Source: RGIG5612 sp964528825 (GTDB lineage: Bacteria > Bacillota > Clostridia > Lachnospirales > Lachnospiraceae). From it: a stretch of 64,000 nt of DNA. The notes beneath the pieces were generated by a model, which did not search any database, was not told where the DNA came from, and worked only from the letters and a program-made list of their open reading frames with translations. The translations under genes and the position numbers were made by a program. Positions 1 to 8,297 of this stretch are shown piece by piece. The stretch is taken from assembly GCA_964528825.1 (NCBI GenBank), contig CAZGVB010000001.1, positions 53,545-117,544 on the forward strand. The letters run 5' to 3'. The first letter of the stretch is position 1, and each line of letters starts with the position of its first letter.

Positions 1-453
1 AATTGTGACAGAGACAGACTGTTCATCGAACCTACCGTATTAAAAGATGTGGATAAAGACTCACCTATAATGCAGGAAGAGATATTCGGGCCGATACTTC
101 CCGTCATCACATGGAACAATATTGATGAGGTTACGACTTTTATCAACAGCCGTCCGAAGCCGCTTGCACTTTATCTTTTTACCAAAGATCATAATATGGA
201 AAAGCACATATTGAATTCCTGCAGCTTCGGAGGCGGATGCATAAATGATACCATCATTCATCTTGCTACATCATATATGGGATTCGGAGGCGTCGGAGAA
301 TCCGGTATGGGACAATATCACGGCAAAAAGAGTTTTGAGACATTTACGCACTATCGCAGCATCGTGAAAAAGAGCTGTCTCATCGATCTGCCGATACGTT
401 ATTTTCCGTATACTGCCTCAAAGTCCAAGCTGCTTCATAAATTTTTAAGATAA
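1..453 (+). CDS. Aldehyde dehydrogenase, C-terminal part (5' end outside window)
   Basis: Oxidises aldehydes to acids with NAD(P)+ in the cytoplasm. The open frame runs in from the left edge; about 150 C-terminal codons are visible. The segment EEIFGPILPV (from about codon 24 of the visible part) and the glycine-rich FGGVGESGMG near the end are typical of the C-terminal catalytic and oligomerisation part of the ALDH superfamily. The tail with a hydrophobic and basic end resembles the ALDH3 (fatty aldehyde) branch. The catalytic cysteine should lie upstream and cannot be checked. It ends 27 bp from the convergent rmuC gene with no clear terminator. Family is certain, substrate is not. Confidence 0.9.
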   Translation, partial: NCDRDRLFIEPTVLKDVDKDSPIMQEEIFGPILPVITWNNIDEVTTFINSRPKPLALYLFTKDHNMEKHILNSCSFGGGCINDTIIHLATSYMGFGGVGESGMGQYHGKKSFETFTHYRSIVKKSCLIDLPIRYFPYTASKSKLLHKFLR

Positions 454-480
454 TTGCAAGAAGCTCCTTTGCGGATAATA

Positions 481-1836
481 TCATTCCTCATCATCAAATG
501 ATGAAATCATTGCAGTGACATCATTTTGATCACTTATCTCAAGTATTTGAACATTTTTCAGCTTTCGGTTTATTGCTCTTGTTCTTGTGCCCAAAAGATT
601 GTCAAGATCAGTGCTTGTCTGAGACAGGTGAGTTTTCATTTTATTCAGAGCGGACTCAAATGTCTCAAATTCCGTTTTTACACCGGCAAGCACTTCCCAG
701 ACCTCATTTGATCTCTTTTGAATTGCAAGAGTACGAAATCCCATTTGAAGACTGTTAAGCATGGCTGCCATTGTACTGGGTCCTGCGATATTTACTTGAA
801 ATTTATGCTGCAACTGTTCTACCATGCCCATATTTACAACTTCGCTGTAAAGGCCTTCAAAAGGCAGAAACATTATGGCAAAATTGGTCGTATGCGGCGG
901 ATCGATATATTTATCATGAATATCCTTAGCCTCTTTCTTGATCACATTTTCAAGCTGTTTATAGGCGGCATCAATCTCTTTTTTATCCGCATTTTCCTGA
1001 GCAATCTTCAGTTGTTCATACGAATCTCCCGGAAATTTGGAATCTATAGGAAGATAGACCACAGAATCATCAGACGAACCGGGAAGGCGCACAGCATATT
1101 CGACTCTTTCGGCCCGCCCAGGGATAGTGGCAACATTTGTATCATATTGATTCGGTGTAAGGATATCCTCAAGTATGGCTCCAAGCTGTATCTCACCGAG
1201 TATTCCCCTGGTTTTTACACCTGACAGCACCTTTTTCAGTCCGCCGACGTCGCTTGCAAGGTTTTGCATCTCACCCAGCCCCTTATATACCTGTTCCAGC
1301 TGAGTGCTGACATTCTTAAAGGATTCTGATATCCTTTTTTCCAGAGTTGTCTGAAGTTTTTCGTCGACTGTTCCTTTTATCTCATTAAGCTTTTTTTCGG
1401 TATCGAGCCGCACTGCATCCATGCCGTCTGTAAGAGCCTGCTTCATCTCTGTCAATTTATCATCTGTTGTCTTTTTCAAATCAGTAATAATCTGAGATGT
1501 GTTGCTCCTAAAGCTTGTCATTTGATCATTGCTTGACTGCTGCAGCTGCATAAATTGTGCGGTATTCGAATTTTGAAATTGACTTATCTGATCGTTCACA
1601 CTGGACTTGAATTGAGTGATCTGATTCATTGTGCTCATTTGCAGATTGCCAAGCTGAGCCTGAGTGCTTTCTTTAAGCTTGTCCATTTCTCCCTTAACGG
1701 CATCCTTAAATTGATCTTGTCCCTCTTTATATGAAGAGGAAAAGCTGCGAAGCGAGTTTTGCATTATCAAGATATTGATGACAGTGCCTATCGCGACAAT
1801 AATGCCGATTATGATTATGATCAATGCCTTTTCCAA
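481..1836 (-). CDS. rmuC: RmuC family protein, DNA recombination/anti-inversion factor
   Basis: RmuC proteins are membrane-anchored, nuclease-like proteins that limit DNA rearrangements. The 451-residue product begins with one hydrophobic segment (about residues 3-25, rich in Ile). A long coiled coil follows (about 35-190, many Gln, Lys and Thr), then the conserved RmuC domain, where GILGEIQLGAILEDILTPNQ (about 211-230) is recognisable. The start is TTG (1834-1836), preceded by AAAGGAG at a spacing of 8. It is the last gene of the rex-alr-alr-Nudix-DUF3048 group, 25 bp after the lipoprotein gene. No terminator is evident before the convergent ALDH gene. Confidence 0.9.
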   Translation of the reverse strand: MEKALIIIIIGIIVAIGTVINILIMQNSLRSFSSSYKEGQDQFKDAVKGEMDKLKESTQAQLGNLQMSTMNQITQFKSSVNDQISQFQNSNTAQFMQLQQSSNDQMTSFRSNTSQIITDLKKTTDDKLTEMKQALTDGMDAVRLDTEKKLNEIKGTVDEKLQTTLEKRISESFKNVSTQLEQVYKGLGEMQNLASDVGGLKKVLSGVKTRGILGEIQLGAILEDILTPNQYDTNVATIPGRAERVEYAVRLPGSSDDSVVYLPIDSKFPGDSYEQLKIAQENADKKEIDAAYKQLENVIKKEAKDIHDKYIDPPHTTNFAIMFLPFEGLYSEVVNMGMVEQLQHKFQVNIAGPSTMAAMLNSLQMGFRTLAIQKRSNEVWEVLAGVKTEFETFESALNKMKTHLSQTSTDLDNLLGTRTRAINRKLKNVQILEISDQNDVTAMISSFDDEE

Positions 1837-1861
1837 CTCTTAGGCTCCTTTCGCGGCTGTA

Positions 1862-2968
1862 TCATTCAAAATAAAGCGAATCATACGGACAGAAGGTAAC
1901 ATAGCTCTTTCCGCGATTTACAACGAGTTCATCTCCGTTTTCATCATAAAATCTAAGTCTTGAATATTCCCCTGCCTTAGACCAATAGATCTTTTGAACC
2001 TTGCCCTGGGAAAAGTAATAGCCATAGGCTCCATTTCCGCCTGTCCAATCCAGTCCCTTATGCAATCCGTCTTCTCTTGTCCATACGGATGTTTCAAGTA
2101 CAAAAACATTTGTAAATGAAAGCTGTTTTCCGTTTGATGCGTCAATTTGGGCATCGGAACCGTTATATTTATAATATTTTGCACTTTCAGGATCGTATGT
2201 CATAGACATACTTTGACCGCCGTAATTAACTTCAATATATGAACAGTCATCTCCCGATGGCAGCACGATCTCATCAAAGCGTTCCGTAAAGTTAAATGCA
2301 TTGCTTTGCGTATATTCTTCATATAGATCGGTTCGATAATTATTTGATTCAACATAATCCTTAAACAGGGTTCCGTCGAAATATGATGTATGCTCCAGGT
2401 TGTATCCCTGATTCAATCTTCCCTGATCTCTTCCGAAAAGAACAGAACCATTTATACCGTCGAAAGTATCCCAGTCAAGGGAATAATAATAATCAGAAAC
2501 GGATTCGTCTTTTCCCCAATGAACATAGAAAGCGTCAAATCCGCATGCAATGGGTGCAAAATAGTATCTGAAGCTTCTTACGGATACAATGTACGGTACT
2601 GCTGTATAATCTCCATACAGACACATAAGTCTTGTTTGCATGCCCTCTACCGGAAGCTCAAAAACAATATCAGCGCTGCTTGTGCCATATTGCGGCATAG
2701 CATCATAAATATTATTCACCATAACGGCCACAGGTCTCTTTCCAACAGCAGCCTGTGAAAAATCATAAATTCCGGTCAAAGGATTCATTATACCTTCAGG
2801 CTCCGGCTCAGTTGTTTCTTCTGTGGTAGTCTCTTCGGTTGTTGTTTCAATCTCTGTGGTCATTACAGCATCAGATGATGCCTCCTCAGATGAACTGCCC
2901 TTGCAGGCGCTCAAAGAAGAAATGCTCAAAAGAGCACAAAGAAGTGCGATAAAGATTTTCCTTTTCAT
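1862..2968 (-). CDS. DUF3048 (YerB-like) lipoprotein
   Basis: Secreted lipoprotein of unknown biochemical role, related to Bacillus YerB. The start is placed at the ATG at 2966-2968, not further upstream, because a GAGGGG SD lies about 6 nt before it. From there the protein opens with a short basic stretch, a hydrophobic core and the lipobox LSAC with lipidated Cys at residue 22. A linker rich in Ser, Glu and Thr follows (about 23-60), then the DUF3048 body starting near GIMNPLTGIYDF. Motifs such as SVRSFRYYF and AFYVHWG are typical of the family. It lies 41 bp after the Nudix gene and 25 bp before rmuC, so it is probably co-transcribed with both. Confidence 0.88.
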   Translation of the reverse strand: MKRKIFIALLCALLSISSLSACKGSSSEEASSDAVMTTEIETTTEETTTEETTEPEPEGIMNPLTGIYDFSQAAVGKRPVAVMVNNIYDAMPQYGTSSADIVFELPVEGMQTRLMCLYGDYTAVPYIVSVRSFRYYFAPIACGFDAFYVHWGKDESVSDYYYSLDWDTFDGINGSVLFGRDQGRLNQGYNLEHTSYFDGTLFKDYVESNNYRTDLYEEYTQSNAFNFTERFDEIVLPSGDDCSYIEVNYGGQSMSMTYDPESAKYYKYNGSDAQIDASNGKQLSFTNVFVLETSVWTREDGLHKGLDWTGGNGAYGYYFSQGKVQKIYWSKAGEYSRLRFYDENGDELVVNRGKSYVTFCPYDSLYFE

Positions 2969-3009
2969 GTCTACCCCTCGATAGCATATATTTAACAGCA
3001 TTTATATCT

Positions 3010-3486
3010 TTAATGCTGCTCTGCTCTTATAAGTCTATCACCTGAATAAATACAAGTCATTTCGTCAAAATCCCTGCCTTCAATAAGATATTCCAAAAAA
3101 TATCTGTCCCCTTCCCAGAGATTAAGTGACAGGACATCATGCTTATCTATCCAGCACAACTCGCCCTCATCGCATTCAAATGCATTTTTGTCAGCTGCCG
3201 GATCGTCCCCATCATATTCTGTTGCAGTGAAAAGATACATATCCTCATCATCAAGAACATCAGAGATAAAATGAACGACTCCGTGAAAATGATATTTCTT
3301 TAGCGTAAGTCCTGTCTCTTCATATACTTCTCTCATCAGACAGTCCGTCGAATCCTCTCCCGGCTCGAATTTGCCTCCGACGCCGACCCACTTGCCCTCA
3401 CTCGGATCATTCTTTTTTTTGTTTCTGAAAAGCATGAGAAAACGATCATTCTTTTCTATATAACATAATGTTGTCTTTTTTATCAT
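3010..3486 (-). CDS. Nudix hydrolase (MutT/8-oxo-dGTPase-like)
   Basis: Hydrolyses a nucleoside diphosphate linked to another moiety, possibly 8-oxo-dGTP or a related nucleotide. A full Nudix box is visible at residues 38-60: G38, five residues, E44, seven residues, R52-E53, then E56-E57 and G59, so all catalytic positions are present. At 158 residues it is a single-domain enzyme like MutT. Its ATG overlaps the stop codon of the upstream racemase paralogue (ATGA, 3483-3486), which indicates translational coupling. The substrate cannot be told from sequence. Confidence 0.9.
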   Translation of the reverse strand: MIKKTTLCYIEKNDRFLMLFRNKKKNDPSEGKWVGVGGKFEPGEDSTDCLMREVYEETGLTLKKYHFHGVVHFISDVLDDEDMYLFTATEYDGDDPAADKNAFECDEGELCWIDKHDVLSLNLWEGDRYFLEYLIEGRDFDEMTCIYSGDRLIRAEQH

Positions 3487-4694
3487 GAATTTATCTTTTT
3501 TCTTATATCAGGCATCGTATATCTATCATAAAAATATTCTTTAACACCAACGACCTCGCCGTCTTCAACATATATCCTGGGTACACGTTTCCCGATATTG
3601 CATACGATTTCATTTGCGCACGAATCTGCGATAGCCGCCATGTCATAAGCGGTTATCGATTGGGGATCTGCATTGCCTAACAAGATCACCTCATCACCAT
3701 TTTGCACATTTGGAATATCGGTTATATCGATCATCAATTGATCCATACATATTCTGCCTGTGATAGGCGCTTTATATCCTTTTACAAGCACATGTCCTTT
3801 ATTTGACATATTTCTCATGTATCCATCAGCATATCCCACCGATACAGTAGCAATAACAGACTCCCTTTTTGTTTCATATGTTCCGCCATATCCTATTTTA
3901 GTGCCGGCGGGAACAGTCTTTATCATCACAATATGGCTGTATAAAGACATTGCGGGTCTGATATCGTACAAAGAGGCAATATCCGGAGAGCATAATCCGT
4001 AAATGATGCCGTCAAATCGAATCATATTTACATTTTTATATGGAAAATGCATCGTCAGATCATGAGCATAGATCTGCTTTATCGTAATATTTATATTGTT
4101 CTCTTCCAGCCGGCCGCATAATCTGTCGAAGCAATCGATTTCGCTGCAGATCGTTTCTTTCTCTGTCATGTCCATACAGGTATGAGGAAGCTCCAGATAC
4201 ATTCCCTCAATATGTATATTGGGCATTTTGCTGACAGTGATAATATCACGGATCGTATCGTCGCCTAATTTAAATCCCGTCTGGTCATCATTAATGCATA
4301 TCTTAATATGGACTAAAGCCGGATCATCAAGGCCCTCGGTTGCCCTGCTTATCATTTCTGCTGAATGAGTATCGCAAATCGTCATCCTTAAATGATTATT
4401 TACTGCTGCCTTTACATCGTTCTCATCAATTCTTTCAAGTATGAGTACCGGAACTGTTATATTATGATCTATAAGATTGGATGCCTCCCGGGCCGTTGCT
4501 ACCGCGATCATATCTATATGATTTTTTAATTTCTTTGCGATAGGTACAGCTCCATGTCCGAAGCCGTCGGCATTTAACATTATGCAGACAAGTACATCAT
4601 CCGGAAGAGTGTTTTTTATATTAGTTATATTTTTAAGTACTATACCCAGATCAACCTCGGCACGTACCCTGTGATAAATATAATTGTTATCCAT
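3483..4694 (-). CDS. Alanine racemase paralogue lacking the PLP lysine
   Basis: Fold type III PLP racemase homologue of 403 residues, clearly paralogous to the next gene upstream. The lysine that should carry PLP is Asn41 (LNADGFGHG; codon AAT, 4572-4574). The barrel motif DTGMSRIGF is replaced by INDDQTGF, the His of the YTHF motif is lost, and the NSAA phosphate-binding motif reads YAHDLT. The C-terminal-domain motifs are near consensus instead: GYGGTY (268-273), Tyr288 in GYADGY, and GRICMDQ (313-319). Alone it should not racemise alanine. It lies 17 bp after the intact-lysine paralogue and overlaps the Nudix gene. A heterodimer partner role is my inference; a regulatory pseudoenzyme is the alternative. 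Confidence 0.85.
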   Translation of the reverse strand: MDNNYIYHRVRAEVDLGIVLKNITNIKNTLPDDVLVCIMLNADGFGHGAVPIAKKLKNHIDMIAVATAREASNLIDHNITVPVLILERIDENDVKAAVNNHLRMTICDTHSAEMISRATEGLDDPALVHIKICINDDQTGFKLGDDTIRDIITVSKMPNIHIEGMYLELPHTCMDMTEKETICSEIDCFDRLCGRLEENNINITIKQIYAHDLTMHFPYKNVNMIRFDGIIYGLCSPDIASLYDIRPAMSLYSHIVMIKTVPAGTKIGYGGTYETKRESVIATVSVGYADGYMRNMSNKGHVLVKGYKAPITGRICMDQLMIDITDIPNVQNGDEVILLGNADPQSITAYDMAAIADSCANEIVCNIGKRVPRIYVEDGEVVGVKEYFYDRYTMPDIRKKINS

Positions 4695-4711
4695 ATGGTA
4701 AAAAATCCTTA

Positions 4712-5926
4712 TTAATGTGCATGAACCATGCCTGCATGCTTATTTATAGGTATATATTTGTCATAAAAATAGTCTTTATGACATACTTCCACGCCATCGG
4801 CATAATATATTCTTGGGACTCTCTTGCTGATATCACAGGCGAATTCATAATTAAATGAGCCAGCAAGCTCTGAAATCTCCTCCATGGTGATATTCTCATC
4901 ATTACTTTTGCCGACCAAAACGACCTCATCACCGACATTAACACCAGGAATATCTGTTATATCGATCATAAAATGGTCCATATCTATATTGCCTATAATG
5001 TCTGCCCTTTTTCCTTTAACCAAAACATAGCCTTTATTTGAAAGACTTCTCTTATATCCATCCGCATAGCCTGTATCGACTGCCGCAATGCGCATATCGC
5101 CTCTTGCATTATGTCCAGTCGTGCAGCCGGGAATATTTTCAATATTTGTTTGCCTTATGAAGCTTATATGACTGAATAAAGACATTGCACCTTTAAGTGC
5201 AACCTGATGAACACATTCGGATGGATAAAGGCCGTATATCGATATACCTAGCCTCACCATATCCATATTTGCTCTTCTAAAAACCGTTGCTGCTGCACTG
5301 TTGGAGCAGTGCTTGATCTTGAAATGAATATCCTTTGCTTCCAGATCGTCGCAGACCTTTTTAAAAAGTGCAAACTGTCTGTCAAATTCCTCGGTATCTT
5401 CGCAATCCGCCTTGGAAAAATGTGTATATATCCCCTCAACATCTATAAAATCCATATTGCAGATTTTTTCAATATCTCTATAGCTTTCCTGACACGGTGA
5501 AAATCCGATTCTGCTCATACCTGTGTCAATCTTAATATGGACCTTTGCAGGGCCCTCACCCAGGTCCTTAGCAAATTCGTTGATTCTTTTGGCTGTTTCG
5601 ACGTCAAATACAGTAAGTCTGAAGCCGTTCCTTACCGAATACATAGTATAATCGGTATGAATATATCCGAGGATAAGTATCGGCTTATTTATATCATGGT
5701 TTCGCAGATTGGATGCTTCATCAAATGTCGCGACCGCAAAGAAATCCACATCATCTTCAATTGTTTTTGCGACCGGCACGGCACCGTGTCCATATGCGTC
5801 TGCTTTGATGACAGCACATACCTTTGTTTTTTTATCTAAATTACTTTTTATATTATTTATATTTTCTTTGATTGCATCAAGATCTATCTTTGCATATGTC
5901 CTGCTGTAAATCGTTTCATCGCTCAT
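4712..5926 (-). CDS. alr: Alanine racemase with intact barrel motifs
   Basis: Converts L-alanine to D-alanine for peptidoglycan, using PLP. The 404-residue protein has Lys41 in IKADAYGHG (PLP Schiff base), DTGMSRIGF with Arg139, YTHF (His169), SNSAA (Ser210) and VRLGISIYGL, all as in functional racemases. The C-terminal domain departs from consensus. Tyr287 of GYADGY is kept, but the GYGxTY loop is replaced by GHNARG and shortened by about five residues, and GRxCMDQ reads GNIDMDH (312-318). These elements normally complete the partner subunit's active site, and the downstream paralogue keeps them. It lies 17 bp after rex and 17 bp before the paralogue. Confidence 0.9.
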   Translation of the reverse strand: MSDETIYSRTYAKIDLDAIKENINNIKSNLDKKTKVCAVIKADAYGHGAVPVAKTIEDDVDFFAVATFDEASNLRNHDINKPILILGYIHTDYTMYSVRNGFRLTVFDVETAKRINEFAKDLGEGPAKVHIKIDTGMSRIGFSPCQESYRDIEKICNMDFIDVEGIYTHFSKADCEDTEEFDRQFALFKKVCDDLEAKDIHFKIKHCSNSAAATVFRRANMDMVRLGISIYGLYPSECVHQVALKGAMSLFSHISFIRQTNIENIPGCTTGHNARGDMRIAAVDTGYADGYKRSLSNKGYVLVKGKRADIIGNIDMDHFMIDITDIPGVNVGDEVVLVGKSNDENITMEEISELAGSFNYEFACDISKRVPRIYYADGVEVCHKDYFYDKYIPINKHAGMVHAH

Positions 5927-5943
5927 ATATTCTGCTTCCCTGT

Positions 5944-6594
5944 TTATATTTGATCTTCCGCACTTCTTTGCCCTATCTCAAATGACAACTCCAGCAATGA
6001 ATCCAGCAAATGAACATTTTTTACATTTGCATCGGCAGGCAATTCAAGTTCAGTATGAGCAAAATTCCAAAAGTTCCTTATGCCGCATCTGTAAAGGTCA
6101 CTTGTAAGCTCCTTTGCAACCTCCTTCGGAACAGTAATAACAGCGATATCGACCTCGTTTTCTTTGACATATTGTTTGATATCGTTGTCAGACAATATAT
6201 TCAATCCTGAAATCTTTTTGCCTATGATATTTTCATCTGTATCGAAGGCACTTTTAAATAAAAAGCCATGCTCCGCAAATCCCCTGTAATTTACTAAGGC
6301 CCTTCCCAGATTGCCGGCACCGAGCAAGATCATATTGTGCGGTCTGTCGGCACCCAGGATTCTTCCTATTTCTTTATGAAGATTTTTTACATTATATCCG
6401 TAGCCTTGCTGTCCGAAGCCACCGAAGTTATTCAGATCCTGCCTTATCTGTGATGCAGTAAAATGCATCCGTCTGCTGAGCTCTTCAGATGATACCCGTT
6501 CTGTACCCTCGTCCATGATCTCCTTAAGATACCTGTGATATGCAGGCAGCCTGGAAATAACAGCTTTCGATATTTTCTTTTTACTATCGTCCAT
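5944..6594 (-). CDS. rex: Redox-sensing transcriptional repressor Rex
   Basis: Rex binds DNA when the NADH/NAD+ ratio is low and releases it when NADH rises, controlling fermentation and respiration genes. The 216-residue product has the winged-helix part first (about 1-80, including SEELSRRMHFTASQIRQDLN), the linker FGGFGQQGYGYNV, and a Rossmann domain with GAGNLGRAL (about 111-119). Length and motif order match the family. It is the first gene of a probable six-gene operon that continues into the alr pair, with only 17 bp to alr. A sigma-A-like promoter and an overlapping inverted repeat lie upstream (6630-6670). Confidence 0.96.
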   Translation of the reverse strand: MDDSKKKISKAVISRLPAYHRYLKEIMDEGTERVSSEELSRRMHFTASQIRQDLNNFGGFGQQGYGYNVKNLHKEIGRILGADRPHNMILLGAGNLGRALVNYRGFAEHGFLFKSAFDTDENIIGKKISGLNILSDNDIKQYVKENEVDIAVITVPKEVAKELTSDLYRCGIRNFWNFAHTELELPADANVKNVHLLDSLLELSFEIGQRSAEDQI

Positions 6595-6629
6595 ATATGA
6601 GACCTCCCGGTACAGGTATCAAAATATTA

Positions 6630-6670
6630 AACTATATGTCTATTATAGTTATGTATAAAAATATGTTCAA
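6630..6670 (-). promoter_or_regulatory. rex operon promoter with overlapping inverted repeat
   Basis: On the minus strand TTGAAC (6665-6670) is followed after 17 bp by a perfect TATAAT (6642-6647). The inverted repeat AACTATA-N7-TATAGTT (6630-6650) covers the -10 box and the likely start site, a good position for a repressor. It does not look like the usual Rex operator (TTGTTA or TTGTGA half-sites), so either Rex here has an unusual site or another regulator acts. Confidence 0.55.
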
Positions 6671-6696
6671 GTTATCTTGCTTAGACACTTATGATC

Positions 6697-7290
6697 TTAA
6701 TCTAAAAAAGACTGTAATTCCCTGCTAAGCCTTGCAATAGGCAGACCGACAACTGTATAAAAATCCCCATCGATAGCTTTTACCAAAACAGCTCCTCTTC
6801 CCTGCACACCATAGGCACCCGCCTTATCCATCGGTTCACCGCTCTTTATATAATCATAAAGTGCTTCATCGGTCTGCGGATACATATATACATCCGTATG
6901 TTCGCAAAATGTTGTTTTTTTATTTTCAAGAGTGTCTATCAAAGTCACTGCGGTATAGACAGTATGTTTGTCTCCCTGCAATTTTTTCAGCATTTTAAAA
7001 GCATCATCCTCATCAACTGGTTTACCGAGGACTCTTCCTTCATGCACAACTATTGTATCCGATCCGATGACTATCGCTCCGATTTTTTCTGTATCTTCAT
7101 GACCGCTGCAAAGTCTTTCGGATACATTTGTGCATTTGATGTCAGATAACATTTTAACCATGTCTTCAGGATCAGTAATATCTGTCTTTTCATCACAGTC
7201 AGGAACAATAATATCAAAATCAAGGCCTATCTGTGAAAGCAATTGTCTTCTTCTTGGAGATGATGATGCAAGTATAATATTTCTTTTCAT
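6697..7290 (-). CDS. maf: Maf-like nucleoside triphosphate pyrophosphatase
   Basis: Maf proteins hydrolyse non-canonical or pyrimidine NTPs to monophosphates and restrict septum formation. The start is the ATG at 7288-7290, giving MKRNIILASSSPRRRQLL, the hallmark N-terminal motif. GSDTIVV and the later DKAGAYGVQGRGAVLVKAIDGD segment complete the active site. The 197-residue length is normal. No SD sequence is visible, and a TATAAT box ends only 9 nt before the ATG, so the message may be leaderless. It is divergent from the esterase gene at 7356. Confidence 0.93.
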   Translation of the reverse strand: MKRNIILASSSPRRRQLLSQIGLDFDIIVPDCDEKTDITDPEDMVKMLSDIKCTNVSERLCSGHEDTEKIGAIVIGSDTIVVHEGRVLGKPVDEDDAFKMLKKLQGDKHTVYTAVTLIDTLENKKTTFCEHTDVYMYPQTDEALYDYIKSGEPMDKAGAYGVQGRGAVLVKAIDGDFYTVVGLPIARLSRELQSFLD

Positions 7291-7299
7291 AATGTTAGG

Positions 7300-7347
7300 A
7301 TTATAACAAATCGTCAAATTGACTATCAACTGTTAAAATGTTAAAAT
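7300..7347. promoter_or_regulatory. Overlapping divergent promoters for maf and the esterase operon
   Basis: Minus strand: TTGATA (7324-7329), 18-bp spacer, TATAAT (7300-7305), then 9 nt to the maf ATG. Plus strand: TTGACT (7319-7324), 17-bp spacer, TAAAAT (7342-7347), then 8 nt to the ATG at 7356. The two -35 elements touch, so the promoters probably compete. Neither gene has a visible SD, which fits leaderless or nearly leaderless transcripts. Confidence 0.5.
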
Positions 7348-7355
7348 TTCTTGCT

Positions 7356-8294
7356 ATGGATAATTCACTTAGAGAAGAAATAAATGCGAAGCTGCCGGGA
7401 CTCTTAAAGCAGGCACATGCAACAAGAGCGGTCAATAGGATGGTAAAAACCAGAGGCAAGCGCATTGATATTTTGCTAAACGGCAGACATAATGAAGCCG
7501 TTTTATATTGCTGTAATGATCGGAATGCACCTTTGATCATAGGTTTTCACAGCGGCGGATGGCTGTTCGGCGGATGTGCATTAAATGATAATATGTGGTC
7601 CGCAATGACCGAAAATATCAACATCAATATCATTTCCGTAGGCTATCGTATGGCGCCCGAATACAAATGGAGGGATTCATTATCAGACGCTTACGAATCT
7701 GCGATATACTTGACCGCACATGCAGACGAATACAATCTTCATCCGTCTGATATCTCGATCGCGGGTCTGTCCGCAGGCGGAAATATGGCTGCTGCAATAT
7801 GCATCAAAGCATTGTCTGAGAATCTAATGTCATTTAAGTCATTATTTCTCTTCTACCCTCTGCTCGATGTGGCAACTATGCCGAAAATAAAAGGCAGTGA
7901 GCACTATGGCGGTGTATCAGCGTTCATAATGAATGAACAGCATATAGAACCTGAGGATGCACATCTGTCCCTTGCTTCACCGTATTTTGCCGACGATGAT
8001 GAGCTTAAGGGATTTCCGGACACATATGTATTTGCTGCAGAACACGATGTTTTGAAGCATGAGGCGCTGTCATTTGCACAACACATAAACAATACCGGCG
8101 GCTTCGCCGAATATCATGAAATGAAAGATATGTCACATTGCTATTTTGAACTTGGATTTCGAGACAGGCTTACAGATTTTGAAAAAGAATTCATCGGCCC
8201 TCAGGGGATAAAAGCTTTTGAAAATGGATCCATGAAGAAGGCAGCATATGAAAATATAGAATACATGAAAAGAATATATGAAAAGGATATATGA
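7356..8294 (+). CDS. Alpha/beta hydrolase, HSL-type esterase/lipase
   Basis: Cytoplasmic carboxylesterase of the hormone-sensitive-lipase family; substrate unknown. Counted from the ATG at 7356, the oxyanion-hole motif FHSGGWLFGG lies near 64-73, the nucleophile elbow GLSAGG carries Ser139, the acid is probably the Asp in AEHDVLKHEA, and the base is His in MSHCYFEL. The triad is complete. An in-frame ATG at 7338 would add six residues; neither start has an SD, and 7356 fits a promoter at 7319-7347. It is the first gene of a four-gene plus-strand group, 3 bp before the ABC-F gene. Confidence 0.85.
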   Translation: MDNSLREEINAKLPGLLKQAHATRAVNRMVKTRGKRIDILLNGRHNEAVLYCCNDRNAPLIIGFHSGGWLFGGCALNDNMWSAMTENININIISVGYRMAPEYKWRDSLSDAYESAIYLTAHADEYNLHPSDISIAGLSAGGNMAAAICIKALSENLMSFKSLFLFYPLLDVATMPKIKGSEHYGGVSAFIMNEQHIEPEDAHLSLASPYFADDDELKGFPDTYVFAAEHDVLKHEALSFAQHINNTGGFAEYHEMKDMSHCYFELGFRDRLTDFEKEFIGPQGIKAFENGSMKKAAYENIEYMKRIYEKDI

Positions 8295-8297
8295 AAA

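Noticed and set aside
718..1224. 168-codon plus-strand frame inside rmuC
   Set aside because: It is antisense to a well-supported gene, has no SD or domain features, and its composition follows from the rmuC codons.
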